From assembly GCF_018340385.1 (NCBI RefSeq), contig NC_056581.1:2167447-2231446 (forward strand): a stretch of DNA of 64,000 bases, written 5' to 3'. The notes beneath the pieces are model-generated. The model ran no database searches. It saw nothing but the letters and a program-made list of their open reading frames with translations, and was not told the origin of the DNA. Below are positions 24,025 to 36,405 of this stretch, piece by piece. Each line of letters starts with the position of its first letter. The first letter of the stretch is position 1. The stretch comes from Cyprinus carpio (Eukaryota > Chordata > Actinopteri > Cypriniformes > Cyprinidae). A program made the translations under genes and the position numbers.

Positions 24025-24989
24025 CCACATTACTAACATTAGCTGTAATTTTTCTAAATCAAATCCTCGCATCTCAAACAGGCCACTTGCGATCATTATC
24101 GGTCTCAAAGAGTGACCTTATCATATACCATAATTACAGCTGTGGCCTCCCACTGTTCATCCCTAACGCAAAGACTGTTTAACATTTCTGTAGCCTCAAC
24201 AATAACAGATCTTTCCCCTTGTCATTGTAATAGCAGGGATCCACAAGCAGCGTGCAATTAAGCATTTAAACAGTCAAGACTTAAAAATAAGCCATCAAGC
24301 AAATGGAGGCTCATTAACAAAACATCTGGTGTTCTGGCTTGTTTGAGATTGGGTTCAGTTAGTCGTGCTACAGCAGTTTACCGCATCCAGAAATGTATTT
24401 GTGAATGTTTAAAACCATTCATTTAGTTTCCTCTCCTAGTTTTTTGTTGCCTGTTTAACATCAGCCACTGTTTCCTGTTTTTGCAAATGCTCTACTTTCA
24501 AGAATGGTATAAACCACATGAACAATGTCTAAATCACTGGTCTAAAGCAGCAGCAACTGATTGTAAAACTGTTGATGTGTTTGTAAAATGTTGAAATTAA
24601 AAATCACTAATAAATTATATCATATAGTAGATTTCTTTCTTATTTCATGAGTACTTTATTGGACAAAAGAAGGTTCTTTCAAAATCAAAGGACTTCCTGT
24701 GTGTTATACTTTTTCCTGTGTGATAAATATTTCATGCCACTATCAATGAAGATGTTTTAGACAAACTATATTTAGACTGTGACCCAAATTTTAGTTTCAA
24801 ATAAGAAAAAACTCAGATAAATCAATGAATGGAGAATAAAAAAGCTCATATAAAATGTAGTTTGACCTTCTGTTCTGATGCTGATAATTATTATTTTCTA
24901 AACATGGTGCACCTGCTCTCAAAGACCATTTGTTTGTTTTTGTTTTTTTGTTTATTTGTCTCCCAAAATTGAAAATCTGCTAAAAATTT
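24025..24989. other. Intergenic, nothing recognised
   Basis: AT-rich flank of parm1 with no supported exon or repeat. Confidence 0.4.
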
Positions 24990-25626
24990 GTTCACCCTCA
25001 GGCCATCCAAGATGTAGATGAGTTTGTTTCTTCATCAGATCTGGAGAAATTTATAGTATTGCATTACTTGTTCACCAGTGGATCCTCTGCAGTGAATGGG
25101 TGCCGTCAGAATGAGAGTCCAAACAGCTGATAAAAACATCACAATAATCCACACCACTCCAGTCCATCAATTAATGGTTTGTGAATAAAAACAAAAAGTG
25201 CATTTGTAAGAAACAAATCCATCATTTACTGTTTTTAACTGAATCAGGAGAGAAGTACACCCAGATCAAGCACCATTTACAATTGAAAACAGAGAGGACA
25301 ACAGGGGATGGGGTTTTTCACCGGAGGAAGTGTTATTATGGATTATGGACAGAAGTGAGCTTAAAGTTGAAACACCTTTTAATGCTGAATTTATTTCTTG
25401 CAAACTTACGGCTTTTCACTTCACAAGACTTTGATGGACTGGAGTGGTGTGGATTACTTGTGGATTATTGTGATGTTTTTTATCAGCTGTTTGGACTTTA
25501 ATTCTGACGGCACCCATTGACTGCAGAGGATCCACTGGTGAACAAGTGATGGAATGCTTAAAAAAAATATCCAAATCTGTTCAGATGGAGAAATAAATTG
25601 ATCTTGGATGACCTGAGGGTGAGTAC
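24990..25626. repeat. Long foldback (palindromic) element
   Basis: Left arm TTCACCCTCAGGCCATCCAA pairs with right arm TTGGATGACCTGAGGGTGAG. The arms stay complementary for about 200 bp on each side (GGATCCTCTGCAGTGAATGG against its inverse, CCAGTCCATCAATTAA against its inverse). It is a fish foldback DNA element of about 640 bp. The arm fragment at 6430-6745 is the same family, and a partial relative of its start lies at 59253-59400. Confidence 0.85.
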
Positions 25627-26727
25627 ATTTTCAGCATTTTTTTTTTTTTTGGTCAACTACTCCTTCAACTATTCCCTATTTTGTTCTGAGAATTTCAAAT
25701 TGAATATGTTTATGCAAAGACCATGCAGTATGTACCCTCTCAAATATAGTTGTGACCTTGATTATCAGAAACCTGACCTTATTTTAATGGAGGACAAACA
25801 GTCACTGTCTTCTGAGTTCAAATTCACATATTAAGCATAACATTCACATAACTAAAATCTCAATCTAACGAAAAGAGGTAATATTTCAAATCCGACAGAC
25901 CTAACAACTGTTTGTTCTTGACTGCTCCTTATATATAATGCATAAAATGTGATTCCAGCAGATTAATAGAGGTGAAATTGAAAACTTCCCATTTTCAGAT
26001 CAATGATCTAGCATTTTTAACATTATAAGCTGGATCTCATTTAAACCTAATTTCCCCTCCATTTCACCGCTTTTACTGTGTGATCATCTATTGGTGTAAA
26101 ACACAACAGAGACGAGCAGACAGGCTGCGCTCATGCTCAGCTGCATGGTGTTTGTGAGGGTATTGTAATGAGCGCTGAGTGTTTTTCAGTGTGCTCCTGT
26201 AATGAGTGGGCCTGTCATTAACACACAGCTGAGAGCTAATTGCTGTCATGATTGAGCATCAAACTGTGCTAGCAAAGCCCCAGCATTAACTCCACTTCAA
26301 CACCTCATAACCCTGAGTTTATTTTAGCCTTTGTGATGCCTCATAATATCATTATCATTTAAAAATAATATTCTAATATTTTTAACCTGTTTAACTGTTT
26401 AAACTTTTAAACATTCACAATCACAGGCATCCAAAATGTAACTGGTTTCTATGGTATGTACGACTATCAACTGTATATAGTTTTGTGTATTTTGTGACTT
26501 TGGAGAGTAAAATATGCCACTCTCATAATTACAATGGATAGCTGGATTATATATAAACTCGCAATTCTGAGAAGAAACTTCCGAATTGTGAAATTGCGGG
26601 GAAAATGTCAGAACTGTGAGATAATAAAGACACAACAATTACCTTCCATCGACAGCTGTACACGTGCATTTGTTGTTACCATAAAGCAATCCTCAGTTTC
26701 GCTGAATTTTGTACCCGCTCACCATAC
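25627..26727. other. Intergenic, nothing recognised
   Basis: AT-rich DNA without supported exons. Confidence 0.4.
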
Positions 26728-27285
26728 TTAAAGGGGTGGTTGATCAGCTTTTTTCAAAAGCTTGATTGTGTTGCAGTGTAACGTGCTCATGCTTTGTTTA
26801 AAAAAAAATAATTAAAAACACATTATTTTCACATATTTTAACTTTATTCTACACCTCTGTTTCCATTCTTGTCCAAACGGTCTGTTGAGTTATTGGTTCT
26901 ATGAAGCCCCTCCCTCTCAAATACACAATGGCCTCTGATTGGTTAGCGGGTTCAGTGTGTTTGTGATTCGCTAACCTCCTAGTGTACGTTGTCCAGAAAC
27001 GTCATGCCCTCTTACCATTACTGGTAGTTGCGTGTTCCTGGAGGCGGGGTTTATGTAAACATTGGGGTTAGTGATGTCACAAACCCAGGAAGAAGCTTGT
27101 TGTAGTCCCTACCAGGCCCTTTTTTTGTAGTCCTTAAACAGCGATTTCTTTAAAAATATATATATATACCCCTTTGCATTGAACTCTGAGCGTCGTAACT
27201 TTGCAGACGTTGTTTATGCTCTAACAGCAACATTACACACTAACTAAAATTCAAAATGTGAAATCATAATCAACCACCCCTTTAA
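26728..27285. mobile_element. DNA element with TTAAAGGGGTGGTTGAT inverted ends
   Basis: 558 bp from TTAAAGGGGTGGTTGATC to ATCAACCACCCCTTTAA. The termini are inverted and the outer TTAA could be a piggyBac-type target duplication. There is no transposase frame, so it is non-autonomous. The superfamily is inferred from TTAA only. Confidence 0.65.
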
Positions 27286-27832
27286 AAACTCCCAGCACAG
27301 CGTGGGAAAGTCAGTGTATTTTCAAAATGATTTTACATCAAAATGATTTTACAAAATAAGTTACATTTCAAGTTAATATATGTTTTAAAATAATATTTTA
27401 GTTGGGGAGGTTATTTTACTGTCATGTTAGTCCATTTTATTTTACTTTTTTTTATTTTTTGTTAGACCATTTAATTACAAAGTAATTAAGTAATTATTAG
27501 TTGGTACACTTATTTATTTGTTTGTTTGTTTGTTCCATGGATATACTTAAGATGGTAACAGTAATTTCACTATAGTGCAATGTTACATATTATTGTATGT
27601 ACCTTTTACCTGTAAAGCAATCGGACAAGTACAGTATATAGGCAAAATAATTGGACAAATGGATTATTCTTGCTCATATGATATAGCTTAATTAAACGAT
27701 CTGTCTCTAGATATACTATACACATACAGTAAATTGAAAATAGAGCACAATATTTATTTATTTTTTTTAATAAATGAAAGAAGGACAATAATTGCCGTGT
27801 CTATCTGAAATTGACATAATGTAAAGCTTTCA
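27286..27832. other. 3' flank of the SCPP-like gene, no other feature
   Basis: AT-rich DNA downstream of the minus-strand gene. No further exon was seen. Confidence 0.35.
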
Positions 27833-28345
27833 TCAGTGGCATCTTCCACTGAAGCTGTTGAAGTAATGATGATTCAGCAGTTTCAGGGGATTTCTCTGAG
27901 GCAAGCTGATAATAACAGGAGGCAGTGAGGCAGGATAGTTGGGGTACTGTGGGTAGTAGTATGAGTTAAATGGGTATTGGTAGTTAAAGTAAAGGTTTGG
28001 GAGCAAGTTCTAGGAACAGGGAAAAATATATTTCTGGTGATGGAGTCTGTCTGAGCCAGTGGAGAACCAACGAGCTGCTGACCCTAGATCACAAAACATA
28101 CCATTCACAGAAAGATGTACACCGACTTATTCATAATGTAGAAATAATTTTCTCACCTCACTAATTACTGGCTTATTATAATCCACTGTGACTTGCTCCA
28201 CCTGAATGAAGAAAAAGAACATTGTTCAGAATTATTTTATTTTCAGTAATGTTTAATCTATATAATCATATTGATTTTTACTAGAACTTACAGGAGCACT
28301 GAGACAAAGACCAAGGTTTGACAAAACTACAATGACTGTCTTCAT
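27833..28345 (-). CDS. Pro/Tyr/Asn-rich SCPP-like secreted protein
   Basis: Exons on the minus strand are 28345-28292 (MKTVIVVLSNLGLCLSAP, a signal peptide, then GTAAGT), 28201-28157 (VEQVTVDYNKPVISE) and 28009-27833. The last reads NLLPNLYFNYQYPF, then SYYYPQYPNYPASLPPV, and ends NSFSGRCH with a stop. All junctions are phase 0 and the product has 91 residues. A signal exon ending two residues into the mature protein, phase-0 introns, a tiny second coding exon and P/Y/N/Q-rich content are hallmarks of P/Q-rich SCPP genes of enamel and mineralising tissue. An extra exon from 28083 (GQQLVGSPLAQTDS) has a good acceptor, but reading on from it shifts the frame and gives a Thr-rich end. The gene was too fragmented to appear as one long frame. 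The specific SCPP is not identified. Confidence 0.62.
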
Positions 28346-28403
28346 CTTCAAGTTCTACCCTAAAATGCACATAGCACTTGCTATTTTCATAAAGCACATT
28401 ATA

Positions 28404-28440
<37 letters not shown>

Positions 28441-28442
28441 TA
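28404..28442. repeat. (ATA)n microsatellite
   Basis: About 13 ATA/AAT units between the SCPP-like signal exon and the LINE copy. Confidence 0.95.
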
Positions 28443-28479
28443 TTTGCAAAGTGCTTCACAAAGCATAAAATAAAGAAAT

Positions 28480-30960
28480 TGGTCATATGCAGTCTCTATT
28501 CCCAAACAACAGAAAGCCAAGACCATCGAGCATTTCAGGAGCATAGCTCTACTGAATATGGAGGGGAAAAACTTCACTGTGATGGCAAGAAGAATGACCA
28601 CCTACCTCACGGAGAAAAACTACATCAATACCAGCTGTCAGAAAGCCGGGATTCCAGGTTTCCCTGGCTGTGTAGAGCATGCTTCCATGATTTGGGAACA
28701 GATACAGACCACTAAGAGGGAGAAGAAATATCTGCACGTCATATGGCTAGACCTAGCCAATGCCTATGGGTCAGTGCCACACCTGCTCATAGCCTATGCT
28801 TTGGAATTCTTCTACATCCCAGACAACATCAGGACCATGATCATGAAAAAATACCAGGACATGCACATGTGCTTTGCACTGAAGAAAGTTACCACTGGTT
28901 GGCAACAACTGGAATTAGGGATTGCTCCATTTCTCCCATCCTCTTCGTGGCAGCATTTGAGGTCATCCTGATCGGGGCAAGGCAGGTGGTGCCCACAGGT
29001 CAGAGGCTCCCGCCCCTAAGGAGCTATATGGATGACATCACCTGTCTGCTACGAACTGCTCCATGTACATCCAGGCTGGATGAGCTGATCACCTGGGCCA
29101 GAATGAAGTTCAAACCGTAGAAGTCAAGGAGCCTATCATTGCGAAAGGGGGAGAGAAATGACAGAGTCACCTTCACCATCAGCGGGGAAGACATCCCCCG
29201 CATTGTGGATCAGCCCATCCGAAGCCTGGGAAGACTTTATACATCTGGTCTCTCAGACAAGAATATGGGGAAAATCATCCTTCGGCAGCTGTCTGAAAGC
29301 CTGTCCAAGATCGACGCAAGTCAGCTACATGGAAAGTACAAGGTGTAGTGTTATCACTTCACCTTGTACCCAAGGGTGATGTGGCCTCTGAAGCTGTGCA
29401 AAGTCACCTCATCAGCAGTAAGCCGAATGGAGGCAAAAACCAACTCCTTCATCCGCAAATGGCTCGGCTTACCACGGTGCTTCTCAGCTGCTGGTCTGTA
29501 TGGATGGAACTCACTCCAGCTACCCCTGAAATCCATCACCTTGGGCAATAGGCAGGAGAAGGCAAGGCTGATGATGGAATTAAGGGACTCCTCTGACAGG
29601 GCAGTGGCTGATGTAAATGCCAGAGTTGAGACTGGAAGGAAATGAAGGGCTAAGTAGGAGGTGCAGAAGGTGATGGGAAGACTGCAACATCAACAAATTG
29701 TGTGCATGGTCCAGACAGGGTGGGCAGGCCTTGGATGGAGTGAGCCACCCATCCTATGGTCCAAGGCAAGTAGTAAGGAGAGGAAGAAACTAGTCACCGG
29801 GATTGAGCAGGAGGAGCTCAGAGTAAGGTCTGTGGCACAGGGGCAGCAGGGGCGGTGGACAACTTGGGAGGGTGTTACGAGCCGAGCAATCAGCTGGGCA
29901 GAGTTCTGGAAACTGCCACAGGCTCGGCTCAGTTTCATCATTAGGGCAAAATACGACACCCTCCCAAGCCCTAAAAACCTCCACCAATGGCTTGGAACAG
30001 AGCAATCCTGTGACCTCTGCTGGACTATCAATGCCTCACTCCAGCATGTTCTGTCGGACTGTAAAACAGCACTGACACAGGGTCGGCTCAGATGGCGGCA
30101 TGACCAAGTGCTCAGGAAGCTGGCAGAGGTGCTGCAGAAAAGTTGGCAGGAGGCAAATAATCAGAGTCATTAGAGAGTTGATGCAGGATCCATTTCCTCA
30201 GGCAGGGGGAAACCCGCAATGCATACCAGCAAGAGACCACGCACCAAATTATTAACACCAGGGGCAGTGTGGAAGATGGAAGTAGGCCTGGGAAGGCAGC
30301 TCCAGTTCCCACAGGAGATATGCAGCACCACATTAAGACCAGACATGGTGCTGTGGTCTACAGCTGTGAAGTCAGTGATACTGATCGAGCTGACCATGCC
30401 ATAGTAGGAGGGACTGGAAGCTGCCTACGAGAGAAAGAAGGCGAAGTATGCAGACTTGGTCGCGGAGTGCAGAGAAAGTGGATGGAGTGTGAGGCTGTAC
30501 CCGGTGGAGGTGGGAGCCAGAGTCTTGGTGGGCAGATCAATATAATGCCTGCTCAAGGACCTGGGACTACGGGGAGCCACACTGAGCAGATCCATCAAAG
30601 AGCTCTCTGAGGAAGCAGAGAAAGCAAGCCACTGGCTCTGGCTGAAACGACGAGACAAGGCTTGGGGAGTAACATCTAATTAGGTTTTGCTGCAGGGGGT
30701 GTCAGGGAGACATCCCTGTTCACTGCCCCACCACCAGGAGACATTCTGGGTTAAGGGGCGAAATGTCAATGAACGTCAATAAGACCCTGCAGCAAAACCA
30801 CATGGTACAGTATGTGGTCAGGTTAAGGCCTGCCTCAGGGAAGAGGATGCCCCTGACATGCACAGTCCACCATAGGCACTGTAGGAGGTGCGACAGGCCT
30901 AAGGTCCAGCAGAAAGACCTCCTCACTGTAATGAATAGTGTTACATTTCTCAAAACAGAC
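28480..30960 (+). mobile_element. Degenerate LINE with RT and restriction-like endonuclease
   Basis: Conceptual translation, broken by several frameshifts and stops, gives a reverse transcriptase: LLNMEGKNFTVMARRM, motif A WLDLANAYGSVPH near 28748, and YMDDI (the catalytic YxDD) near 29025. Further on comes a C-x2-C-x8-H-x4-C zinc motif (CDLCWTINASLQHVLSDC) near 30010. After it comes RPDMVLWS with ILIELT, the PD..E core of the restriction-like endonuclease used by R2/R4/NeSL/Hero-type LINEs. A conserved C-terminal SHWLWLKRRDKAWG follows near 30640. An active element of this type copies itself by target-primed reverse transcription. This copy is 5'-truncated and dead. It lies just upstream of the minus-strand SCPP-like gene, probably in or near its first intron. 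Confidence 0.82.
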
Positions 30961-32521
30961 ATATTAACCATATGACCTAAGGCTGTCTAAAAGTATACCT
31001 GAATATATCTTGATCATGTTAAAAATTTAAACGGTATCTGTTTTATTTGTATTTAGCTGGAGAAATTGATATTTATAAAAACAGTAGTGGCCCCACTGCC
31101 GAACCCTGAGGAACACCATAAATGATTAGAAAAGCTCAAGACACTTGATATTGTACAGCTACTGGGAACTTTAGTTTTGACAGAAAACAGTTCTACCCCA
31201 GTTATTCTGATGCATTGCCTCTTTCTGTCAATTAGAAATGATTAATAAATTGTGTCAAACACCATGTTCAGTTTAAATGGGCTAACATTAAGATGTAGCA
31301 CATATCTCAACATCATCGCTGATCAGACCACATAAACGTAATAATATAACTATAATTAACATTAATTTCACAGCAAAATAGAATAAACTTGAAAAATACT
31401 TTGGATTTCATCACGGTTCTGTAAGAAGTGGAAAATAAAGCCTATCTAGGCTTTTTTTATGTTTTATTTGATATTAAGAGTTTAAAGTGTTATTTTATTC
31501 TCAAATTCTGTAAAATACTTAACAAAAGTAAAGTTACAAACTTTAATCAAGAAGGGTTTCTATAGTCTGATTCCTTTGTAAAATTTCACAAATAGTTTTT
31601 CATTCACTAGTTCCTTAGAAGTCTACCTATATAGTGGTGGACATAACCTCCAAAACCAACCAAAATATTACAAAATGTTTCTTCATAAGAGGAAGTTTCT
31701 TTGCTTAACCAAAGATTATGCAACAAACCATTCTATAACCTACTGTATAAAGTATACTGTATGTGCCCTTTGCTGCTCAAATTGAGGCTATCTGTACAAT
31801 ATATCATGCATGCCTGATAAACCAATCATTGAGTGTTAAAAGTGTAGATAATATGTAGTTGTTATCTGAATGTCATTCATAATAATCCATGGTCCTTAAA
31901 AGAAGTTGCATGCTGTAAGTTACAAAGTCCTGAACAACTGACTGTTGTAGAAGAATAATTGAAAAAGTGTTGTAAACTTACCATCAAGTGAAAACATTCA
32001 GCTCTACTTGTTGCAGTAGATACATTTAAATGCTTTATGGGTAGTACATCAAAAATCTGTTCAGATTATACCACACATGTGACTACTATGAAGTAATTAC
32101 AGGACGAATAAGATTTCAACATCAATTCATTGAGTCTTGAATGTTGTACACACAAAAAAACATTGTTCAGATAATATTCTTTAGAATCATATGAGTAAAC
32201 TTTGTTACTATCATTCTTTCCAAAAGTTTAAAATAAAAGCAAATTTACATTGTAAGATGTCTCAGAATGAGAAATTTGTAAATAGGCCACGTCTTATCAA
32301 GCCTACATATCATTACTGTCTTGTTTATGTCTCTATAAAACTGCAGATGTATTTGTCAAGTCTCAGTAATTATGCAAAACACTGCTGTCCTGTAACTACA
32401 GCAGCTTTGCATTCCAAAGCTCTTATGTAACACGTTTAATTCACTTGAAGATACATACTTTCAGTCTATACTTACAAGAACATACACGCGCACACACACA
32501 TGCACACACACACACAAATTT

Positions 32522-32570
<49 letters not shown>

Positions 32571-32756
32571 AACATACCTCAATGTGTATCCATTTTACAC
32601 TCTTCTGCATCTAATTCCACAAATGTAGAAACAATTATAAATTTGCTAGTCAAATATATTTTGTTCACACAATAGTTCTGAAAAAAACTGAGAAAACATT
32701 TTTATTAAAAAAAAAATGCACTGCAGTGATCAGCATGTTACTGCTAGATCTATGTG

Positions 32757-32839
<83 letters not shown>

Positions 32840-33093
32840 GAAGATATATTTTTGTGATATATGTGGTGCTTTTTGTGAATACATAGCAAGTACATGTTAC
32901 AGTGCAGAATTTGTTAAAAAAAATTGACAGATTTGACCCAGTAGAGGTCAGCATCTCTCTCTCTTTGAGAGTTTTCGCCTCTAACAGCATCTAGCACATT
33001 ATATACATTATACTGTATATTCAGCCGTTGATTATAATATATTTAATATATTAAATATTTTCAATGTGTTAGAAAGCAATCAGCCTGAAATAT
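30961..33093. other. Intergenic with TA microsatellites
   Basis: AT-rich DNA holding (CA)n at about 32490-32516, (TA)n at 32526-32571 and a longer (TA)n at 32761-32836. A donor-like ATG|GTAAGT on the minus strand near 32005 has no supported exon. Confidence 0.5.
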
Positions 33094-33201
33094 TCAACTT
33101 AGCAAGATCAAATCTTGGAACAGGAAACTGAGGAAAGAAGGTATTTCAGGCCATGGTGCTGTTTCTATCTGAGCCAATATAGGACCAGTGAACTGCTGAT
33201 C
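33094..33201 (-). pseudogene. Duplicate SCPP exon fragment
   Basis: From 33201 on the minus strand, after an AG acceptor, the frame reads DQQFTGPILAQIETAPWPEI for 35 codons to a stop. At the nucleotide level it aligns with the optional exon at 28083 of the SCPP-like gene (GQQLVGSPLAQTDS), including the downstream TTTCCTGTTCC motif. No signal exon or P/Y-rich exon was found around it. It is therefore best read as a remnant of a tandemly duplicated SCPP gene. It could be an exon of a gene whose other exons I failed to see. Confidence 0.45.
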
Positions 33202-33754
33202 CTGGATGAGCAGTTCAATATTGTGAACTTACCTTAAAGCAATAAATAGTCAGGTCTTCTGTAATAATGCAATATGCACATTTAAAGTCTTTACACAAAA
33301 AAACAAATTCATTGTCCAATTATAAAGTACATGTGACCAGATTTTATGAAATAATCACACAGCTATTCAGATTGCAACCTCAGCTCATCAGGACTTCATC
33401 ATAAAAACTGTGGAATAAACCTCAGACTTTTGGTAAACCCAAATATACCTGGTACACCCAATGAAATATGACAGAGAGGTTTACAAATGTCTTCAAGCTC
33501 AGTTTGCTTTCTAATGTGGTACCTGCATTATCATCGTGGATCCCATTGAGTAACTAACCTGTTGTTTTAATAATGTTAATACAATGAGTTCTTTTAGACT
33601 TTATCATGAGGAATGGTGAAAGACGAATGTAACCACATCTGACCTGGTTTAGACACCTATTGCCTCATTTATGGCTTCATAAACTGCAGGTGTGTGTGTA
33701 TTTCAGGACTTTCCTCAGTGATGACAGAAAACCACTCCTGTAATCAGGACTAAC

Positions 33755-34056
33755 TGTCACGGTTTATTTTTGTTTGGACTTTCAGTTTGCAGCTTCTTCC
33801 CGTTGACATAGTTATTGATTTGATTACTTCATTCTGTTCAGGTGTGTGTCGTTAGTGTCCTTGTGTGCTTGTACATTTAAGCTGCTCTCTTTCTGTTCAT
33901 GATTGTCCGGTCTTGAGTCTACTAAGTATACATCAGTTGTGTGAATGTGTTGCTGTTCTCTCTCTCTTTGTGGATGTTTGCCCTTTGGATTTATTAAAAG
34001 ATTACCTTTTACTTTCATCTTTGTGCACTTGTGTGTTGTACTGCAGCAACAACCCA
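33755..34056 (+). repeat. Possible degenerate solo LTR
   Basis: Starts TGTCACGG like the LTRs near the right end of the window. It has a TATA-like ATTTAAG and later TTTATTAAAAG, but no convincing TGACA end or target duplication was found. Confidence 0.25.
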
Positions 34057-34133
34057 CAACAACAACAATCACCAAATAACTAATAAGGCGTTTTAAAGTC
34101 ATGTAATGAAAGCATAATTACAAATTCACCATA

Positions 34134-34875
34134 CACTGTGAAAAATATCTGTGACATTTACGGTAAAATACCGGCAGCTGTGGTTGCCAGAACTTCACTG
34201 TAAAAAATATGGTAGGAACATTTTAGGTTTTACAGACTAAACTTAAATTTACAATAAAATACCCAACAAAATTAACTGATTTAATGTTAATAAACCAATA
34301 TACTGAAGTACTAATATCTGTTTTGAACCATTGTAATGCACTGATAACCACCAAAAACTGGAAGTCACGTGATGAACCAAAGCTCAGCACAAACAGCTTT
34401 TCTACGAGCTAAGGAGGGCAATACTTATATATAGAAGGTGCACAGTTTCATTCACGCAAACAGTAAACACCATCATGGTGTATTATACTGAAATAATGCA
34501 ATAAACATTCATTTAACAACATTAGATGTAAGATTAAACCCTACTGTACACAACTAATAAGAAAAAAAAAAAACTAAGAAGAAACATGTTATTTAAACAA
34601 CAACAACAACAACAACAACAAAAACTTTAAATATGAAGTGTCATGCAGGGAATTTTGGGAGTGTCAATTTATGGTTTGTCACTGTAAATGATACAATGAC
34701 TTTTTCTTTTTCACTTCCAAAAACCGTATTTTTAACAGTATTTTACTGTAAAATTTATTGTAATTACATTTATTCACCGAATATAGTATGGAAACTTACT
34801 GTTAACCAGTAACATGTTTTTACTGTAGCATTTTTACAGTCTTTTAGTGTTAAAATCACAATCATTTTTACAGTG
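34134..34875. mobile_element. DNA element with CACTGTGAAAAAT/ATTTTTACAGTG ends
   Basis: 742 bp with imperfect inverted ends, flanked by TA on both sides. The interior has further partial copies of TTTACTGTAAAA-type motifs and an (AAC)n tract at about 34597-34622. There is no transposase frame. The element at 55478-57897 has similar ends. Confidence 0.5.
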
Positions 34876-35154
34876 TAGCTGTCAATAAGGTCAGAAACCT
34901 TTTATAGGTCAGGAATGCTAAAGTAAACTTTCTCATTTTTACCTTTTTTTTTTTTTGTATTGTTGAATTCCAAAATCTACTATTACTCCTGATTAAAATG
35001 TATGTATAGAAAATAGTGTAACATGCTTCAGAATTTTTTCATGGCCTCTTAAAGATCATTTAAAATAAATGATGCTGAACACTTACATGCCTTTTTTTAA
35101 TACAGTGTTTCTTTTTGAATGTGGTCTGTGGTGATCTAAAACCACAAGCATTTC

Positions 35155-35192
<38 letters not shown>

Positions 35193-36152
35193 GATACTCT
35201 TTCCATAATGATATATGCTTGTTAAAATGTCTTAAGAAATCTAAAAATGAACTGCTGCAGGAGACATACTGCAATCCAAGGAAATACTGTATAAGCGCTT
35301 CAATTATTTAAAACGCTGTTAAATTTAGGACTTGGAAATTTCAAATTTAATATAAGATATTTACAAAATCTAGTAATTAAAAACCCATTTAGGATGTTGA
35401 TATGTGTGCTGATATGTCTTTGATGCATTTGTTTCTGCTGATCTGAGCTGGTAATGCACAACAGCATTGTGGTAAACATTTACCTCATGACTTCACAACA
35501 GTGCTATCGGTGAAGAAATCAAAATCATCATTATTTTCAGTATTTAATACACTTACTACTATAAAGTTTGCATGTCTTGCCAGTTGCTATTTGAGAAAAA
35601 ATACTTTTTGGTAACTGAAGATTTTACATTAGGTAAAAAAAATATATATATTAAACTATCTGAGCTCAGATGCTGCTAGATGTTGACTTTTCTCAACCAA
35701 GCAGCTACGTTTAACCTGCTAGTCTCTAGGTGATTTTATTTGAGTAGATGTATAAATTCATCAAGTTCTCAGGTGGCAACCACAGGTGTAGTTTTCCACT
35801 GATGTCTGACAATACCCTCTTGTCTTCATTTTCAACAGTATTTCTATTGTTTCATGACTTAAAACCTAACAAACTAGTTATGGTGAAATATTTTTCTTTA
35901 AAACATCCGTCTTCAAAATAAATGGCACTTGGTTGTTACATAACACGATGACATTCACAGTTTTACAGTAGATGAAAAACACTTTTTGGACACGCTGTAT
36001 AAAATAATATTATGAAATGGTACAGTACCTTGTGCATTTTGATCTTCACTTTAAAGTTAGTAAATTTAGTAAAAGTTATAGTATAGTATCAACTATCAAG
36101 CTTGTACCAATAAGGAAATGCACCTGGCGAGTTATTAGATGACAGCAGCATT
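34876..36152. other. Intergenic, T-tract, nothing else recognised
   Basis: AT-rich with a T run at about 35157-35189. No exon was supported. Confidence 0.4.
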
Positions 36153-36405
36153 TCACTTTTCTTTAAAGTCTTTCAGTAACTGTTTGTTCAGCTGATGTTC
36201 AGTTTTTAAATGTTCAGCATTACTTTCTACTCTGTCAAATGGCTTCAGAAGACTTGGAATATAGTGCAAAAGTCTATTAGACAACTTGGTATTGTTCCCT
36301 AAAATAATGCGTGACCATCCACTTTTATTATAGGCTGCATTTAGGTACTTTCTTACCTCTTGGTTCAATCCATCAGCTCCAGGAAAAGAGTGACCAGTGC
36401 AATTT
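36153..36405 (-). CDS. Candidate last exon of an unrecognised secreted protein
   Basis: After a strong acceptor (TTTTTTCTTCTTCAG) the minus strand is open for 83 residues to a stop at 36155-36153. It starts NCTGHSFPGADGLNQEV, continues through NAAYNKSGWSRIILGNNTKL, and ends LNKQLLKDFKEK. Three N-glycosylation sequons (NCT, NKS, NNT) suggest a secreted or extracellular domain, and the second half looks helical. The intron would be phase 2. No upstream exon was found; a composite repeat fills the DNA from 36640. The family is not recognised, and a chance open frame is possible. Confidence 0.3.

Noticed and set aside
33755..34056. A third LTR of the intact element's family
   Set aside because: Only the TGTCACGG start and a TATA-like motif match. 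No end or target duplication was found, so it is kept only as a low-confidence repeat.
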